From contig JAITBJ010000034.1 in the NCBI GenBank assembly GCA_031283665.1, positions 1 to 9,144 on the forward strand: DNA of 9,144 nt. Reading direction: 5' to 3'. The translations under genes were made by a program, and so were the position numbers. Positions 6,315 to 9,144 of the stretch are shown here, piece by piece; position 1 is the first letter of the stretch; each line of letters opens with the position of its first letter. A model generated the notes under the pieces. That model was not told the DNA's origin. It was given only the letters and a program-made list of their open reading frames with translations, and made no database searches. Source of the stretch: Candidatus Opitulatrix cubana (GTDB lineage: Bacteria; Actinomycetota; Actinomycetes; Actinomycetales; Bifidobacteriaceae).

Positions 6315-7985
6315 ATGAATGTAGTTGAACCTCCTAAATTAAAAGATAACACACTTCGTTTAGTGCCGCTTGGCGGTTTAGGTGAAGTAGGCAGAAATAT
6401 GATGACTCTTGAATATCAAGGGCGTATACTCATTTTAGATTGCGGTGTTTTATTTCCGCGTGATGAAGAGCCTGGTGTGGATTTGATTTTGCCAGATTTT
6501 TCATATATTATGGACAGATTAGATGATGTTGAAGCAATTATAGTTTCACACGGTCATGAAGACCATATTGGAGGAATACCTTATCTTTTGAAGATGAGAG
6601 AAGATATTCCTATAGTGGCTTCGAAGTTTTCATTAGCACTAATTGAAAAGAAATTAAAGAGTTTCAGAATTAAAGCAAAAACTGTAGAAGTAAAAGCGTA
6701 TGACACTTTGAAAATAGGCAAATTTGATTTAGAGTTTGTGGCTGCTAATCATTCAATTCCTGATGCGCTTTGCATATCTGTGAGAACCCCTGCCGGTTCA
6801 GTGGTCTTTACAGGAGATATTAAATTAGACCAAACTCCAATGGATAAAAGAATTACAGATCTAAATCATTTAGCGAAAATATCTGAAAAAGGTATTGACT
6901 TGTTTTTAGCTGATTCTACTAATGCAGAAGTTAAAGGCGTGATTCCTACAGAATCATCTATAACGCCTGCTTTAGATTCTATTTTTCATAAAGCTAACGG
7001 CAAAATAGTGGTAGCAAGTTTTGCATCACATGTTCACCGCGTTCAGCAAATAATCGACATAGCTGCCGAATATGGTAGAAAGGTGTGCCTTGTTGGCAGA
7101 TCTATGGTTAATACTATGACTATTGCAGAGGATTTAGGCTATTTACAGGTGCCAAAAGGCATTTTTGTAGACTTGAAAAAATTGAAAGAATATCCTGATA
7201 AAAAGGTGGTGCTTATGTGTACGGGTTCCCAGGGTGAACCTATGGCAGCGCTTAGCCGGATTGCAAGGGGGGACCATAATAAAGTTAAGGTCAGCGAAAA
7301 TGATGTGATAATTCTTGCAAGCTCTTTAATTCCTGGTAATGAAAAGTCGGTTTCACAGGTGATAAATGATTTAACTCTTTTAGGCGTTAATATATATCAT
7401 AATAAAAACTCTGCAGTGCATGTTTCAGGTCATGCAGCGGAGACAGATTTGCTTTATTTATATAATGTAGCAAAACCAAAAAATGCTTTGCCTATTCACG
7501 GAGAGCCGCGTCATTTAGCTGCTAATGCACGAGTGGCAGAAAAGGCTGGTGTGGAAAATGCTATTCCTACATTAAATGGGTCTGTAATAGATTTGCGAGA
7601 TGGTGTAGCAAAGAAAGTTGGAAAGTTTCATAATGATTATATATATGTGGACGGCGCTGCTGTAGGCGAAATAGATGAATCAGATTTGCAAACTCGCAGA
7701 ACTTTAGCATCTGAGGGGATTATATCGTGCTTTGTCACAGTTAGCCTTGCAGAGAAAAAAGTGGTAGCAGGTCCTGATATTATTCTAAAAGGTTTAGCAG
7801 AAGATATATCTGCTTTCAACGAAATAAAGCCTAAAATTGTGAAGAAATTAAACTCGGCGCTTCAGGATGGAGTTTCTAACACGCACAAACTTGCTCAAAT
7901 GACTCGCAGAGTTATAGGGCCGTTTTTGGGAATTAAATTAAACCGTTCGCCACTTATTTTGCCGGTGGTAAACGCCATTAAATAA
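6315..7985 (+). CDS. rnj: Ribonuclease J
   Basis: A 556-residue metallo-beta-lactamase/beta-CASP RNase, the normal length (about 558 in mycobacteria). RNase J cuts RNA internally and also degrades it 5'-to-3'; it matures rRNA and turns over mRNA in the cytoplasm. The zinc-binding motif HGHEDH is at 79-84, with further ligands His146 (ANHSIPD) and Asp168 (TGDIKLD). The beta-CASP region includes GRSM and TGSQGEPMAAL, then HVSGH at 369-373 and HGEPRH from 395. The C-terminal domain ends in RSPLILPVVNAI, as in actinobacterial homologues. The ATG at 6315 fits the family N-terminus (LRLVPLGGLGEVGRN begins at residue 14), but no convincing Shine-Dalgarno precedes it. It follows pnp in the same direction by 41 bases with no terminator seen, so co-transcription is likely. 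Its stop lies one base from the stop of the convergent dnaG. Confidence 0.96.
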   Translation: MNVVEPPKLKDNTLRLVPLGGLGEVGRNMMTLEYQGRILILDCGVLFPRDEEPGVDLILPDFSYIMDRLDDVEAIIVSHGHEDHIGGIPYLLKMREDIPIVASKFSLALIEKKLKSFRIKAKTVEVKAYDTLKIGKFDLEFVAANHSIPDALCISVRTPAGSVVFTGDIKLDQTPMDKRITDLNHLAKISEKGIDLFLADSTNAEVKGVIPTESSITPALDSIFHKANGKIVVASFASHVHRVQQIIDIAAEYGRKVCLVGRSMVNTMTIAEDLGYLQVPKGIFVDLKKLKEYPDKKVVLMCTGSQGEPMAALSRIARGDHNKVKVSENDVIILASSLIPGNEKSVSQVINDLTLLGVNIYHNKNSAVHVSGHAAETDLLYLYNVAKPKNALPIHGEPRHLAANARVAEKAGVENAIPTLNGSVIDLRDGVAKKVGKFHNDYIYVDGAAVGEIDESDLQTRRTLASEGIISCFVTVSLAEKKVVAGPDIILKGLAEDISAFNEIKPKIVKKLNSALQDGVSNTHKLAQMTRRVIGPFLGIKLNRSPLILPVVNAIK

Positions 7986-7986
7986 A

Positions 7987-9144
7987 TTATTCTCTAATAC
8001 TTCTTCTGATTTTTTCTAGATTAAAGATTTTTTCAATCAAGTCCATTTTTTCGGTTTCATTGCTTTTTGGTAATGATTTAATTTTCTTTTTATATTCTGA
8101 TATAAAAAAATTGAGCTTTTTTAGGATTAGCGTTTTAAAAATTTCTTGAACATATAAATCGGTTCTAGTTTTTTCATCTAGTAAAAGGGGTGCATTTATT
8201 AAAAAGCTTAGAACCTCTTTCAAATTATCATCTACATTTTGAAAAATCATTTGTGAAAACTCTTTGCTTCCGACTTGTTTAGCTTTCTCTAAACCGCCAA
8301 CTTTTATAATAGTTTTATAAATAGATTTAGACTCATCTGCTTCAAAAAATGATGGGTCTATTTTTTGAAAATAAGCTTCTGGCACATATTCTGGATATTG
8401 CAAAATGCTTGAGAGAATGGATTTATCAAGTGAAAGATTCTTTTTCGGACTTGGTGCACCGCCCTTGGCAGTATAGTGGGCGGGATTAGGATTTTGAAAA
8501 TTATCTTCTGCAGGTGGCAAATTTTGAGAGTTTATTCTTCTATATGCGAAATTGTTTGAATTAGCACCACCTTTTTCTCCTGCTACAGCATCACGAACTA
8601 TATTATAGTCTAATCTAAGCCATCCTGCTGCTAAATCGGTATACTGAATCCTTAGAGCAGAATCTTTTATAGAGGCTATAATAGGAGCAGCCGCTCTCAA
8701 AGCTGAAATCCTCATTTCAGGTCTGTCTAGTTTTATATCTTTTATAGATGTTTTTATAATATACTCAAAGAGCGGCTGCGCAGAGTTTACTAGATTTTGA
8801 ATTGCCTCGTCCCCGCCTTTAATTCTTAAATCGCACGGATCTAAATTATCAGGAACTATAGCTACTAGAGTAAGTGATGCAAAACTTTGATCCTCTTTGA
8901 AAGATTTTTTAGCAGCTGCTTGACCGGCCTCATCTCCATCAAATATGAAAATCACTTCACCTGTTTCAGCACCCCCAATGCTTTGCCCCACTCCTGTGCC
9001 CCAGTCTCCCATAATTCTGCGTAAAAGCTTTGCATGAGAGTTAGCAAATGCCGTGCCGCAAGTGCCTACTGTGTTATAATATCCTGCAATATGCATAGCC
9101 ATCACATCTGTATAACCCTCTACAATTATCACTTGCTTATGTTT
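7987..9144 (-). CDS. dnaG: DNA primase, C-terminal part (5'-truncated by the window edge)
   Basis: The frame stays open to the window edge (KHKQVIIVEGYTD...), so the GTG at 9132 is an internal Val codon. 385 residues are visible; by comparison with actinobacterial DnaG (about 640), the zinc-binding domain and part of the polymerase core are missing. DnaG makes the RNA primers for replication. The TOPRIM metal-binding residues are visible: Glu in VEGYTD (visible residue 9) and DGD at visible 69-71 in FIFDGDEAG. TCGTAF and DPCDLR resemble actinobacterial primases. A Gly-rich insert (8962-9006) splits the run between LRRIM and GEVIFIF. After the TOPRIM region come a polar linker (NPNPAHYTAKGGAPSP) and a helical, Lys-rich C-terminal domain (from LSLDKSILSSILQYPEYVPEA) of the kind that binds the DnaB helicase. 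The gene is more AT-rich at its 3' end. No terminator hairpin lies between it and rnj. Confidence 0.95.
   Translation of the reverse strand, partial: KHKQVIIVEGYTDVMAMHIAGYYNTVGTCGTAFANSHAKLLRRIMGDWGTGVGQSIGGAETGEVIFIFDGDEAGQAAAKKSFKEDQSFASLTLVAIVPDNLDPCDLRIKGGDEAIQNLVNSAQPLFEYIIKTSIKDIKLDRPEMRISALRAAAPIIASIKDSALRIQYTDLAAGWLRLDYNIVRDAVAGEKGGANSNNFAYRRINSQNLPPAEDNFQNPNPAHYTAKGGAPSPKKNLSLDKSILSSILQYPEYVPEAYFQKIDPSFFEADESKSIYKTIIKVGGLEKAKQVGSKEFSQMIFQNVDDNLKEVLSFLINAPLLLDEKTRTDLYVQEIFKTLILKKLNFFISEYKKKIKSLPKSNETEKMDLIEKIFNLEKIRRSIRE

Noticed and set aside
1..9144. Recoded TGA stop codon, suggested by the lack of TGA stops
   Set aside because: No in-frame TGA occurs in any gene, Trp is coded by TGG, and all genes read full length in the standard code; the preference for TAA fits AT-rich DNA.
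1..9144. Mobile element, CRISPR, toxin-antitoxin or defence system
   Set aside because: All DNA except short spacers is accounted for by six genes of known families; no terminal repeats, spacer arrays or transposase signatures were seen.

Overview
The window is AT-rich (roughly 35-40% GC by eye) and densely coded. It comes from a bacterium whose housekeeping proteins look actinobacterial. The support is the S15 sequence (HDNHSRRGL, ERYRSIIKNLGLR), the PNPase block around FFRREGRPST, the RNase J block CGVLFPRDEEPGVDLILPD, and the TCGTAF and DPCDLR signatures in DnaG. Most actinobacteria are GC-rich, so this is an unusually AT-rich lineage, perhaps a host-associated or streamlined one. I cannot name the genus. 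All six visible gene ends use TAA or TAG, and no TGA stop is seen.

Layout, left to right. (1) 1-3084, plus strand: the 3' part of a large secreted subtilisin-like (S8) serine protease. The end of the catalytic domain, with the GTSMASP serine, is visible. A two-cysteine linker domain follows, then nine tandem Big_2-type immunoglobulin-like domains running to the stop codon. (2) 3115-3603: a Dps ferritin-like DNA-protection protein with a complete ferroxidase site. (3) 3604-3727: a rpsO leader with a strong hairpin and a possible five-codon upstream ORF. (4) 3728-3997: rpsO (ribosomal protein S15). (5) 3998-4089: rpsO-pnp spacer with two matched 19-nt hairpins sharing the same AAGGN loop core. 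(6) 4090-6273: pnp (polynucleotide phosphorylase). (7) 6315-7985: rnj (ribonuclease J). (8) 7987-9144, minus strand: the C-terminal part of dnaG (primase), running off the right edge and convergent with rnj across a single base.

Functionally, rpsO, pnp and rnj form a compact RNA-metabolism cluster. S15 is a 30S assembly protein, while PNPase (3'-to-5' phosphorolysis) and RNase J (endonuclease and 5'-to-3' exonuclease) are central mRNA-decay enzymes. The protease and Dps upstream have no obvious link to it beyond orientation. I saw no mobile element, CRISPR array, tRNA, rRNA or defence system. The most interesting unexplained sequence is the structured non-coding DNA before rpsO and before pnp.
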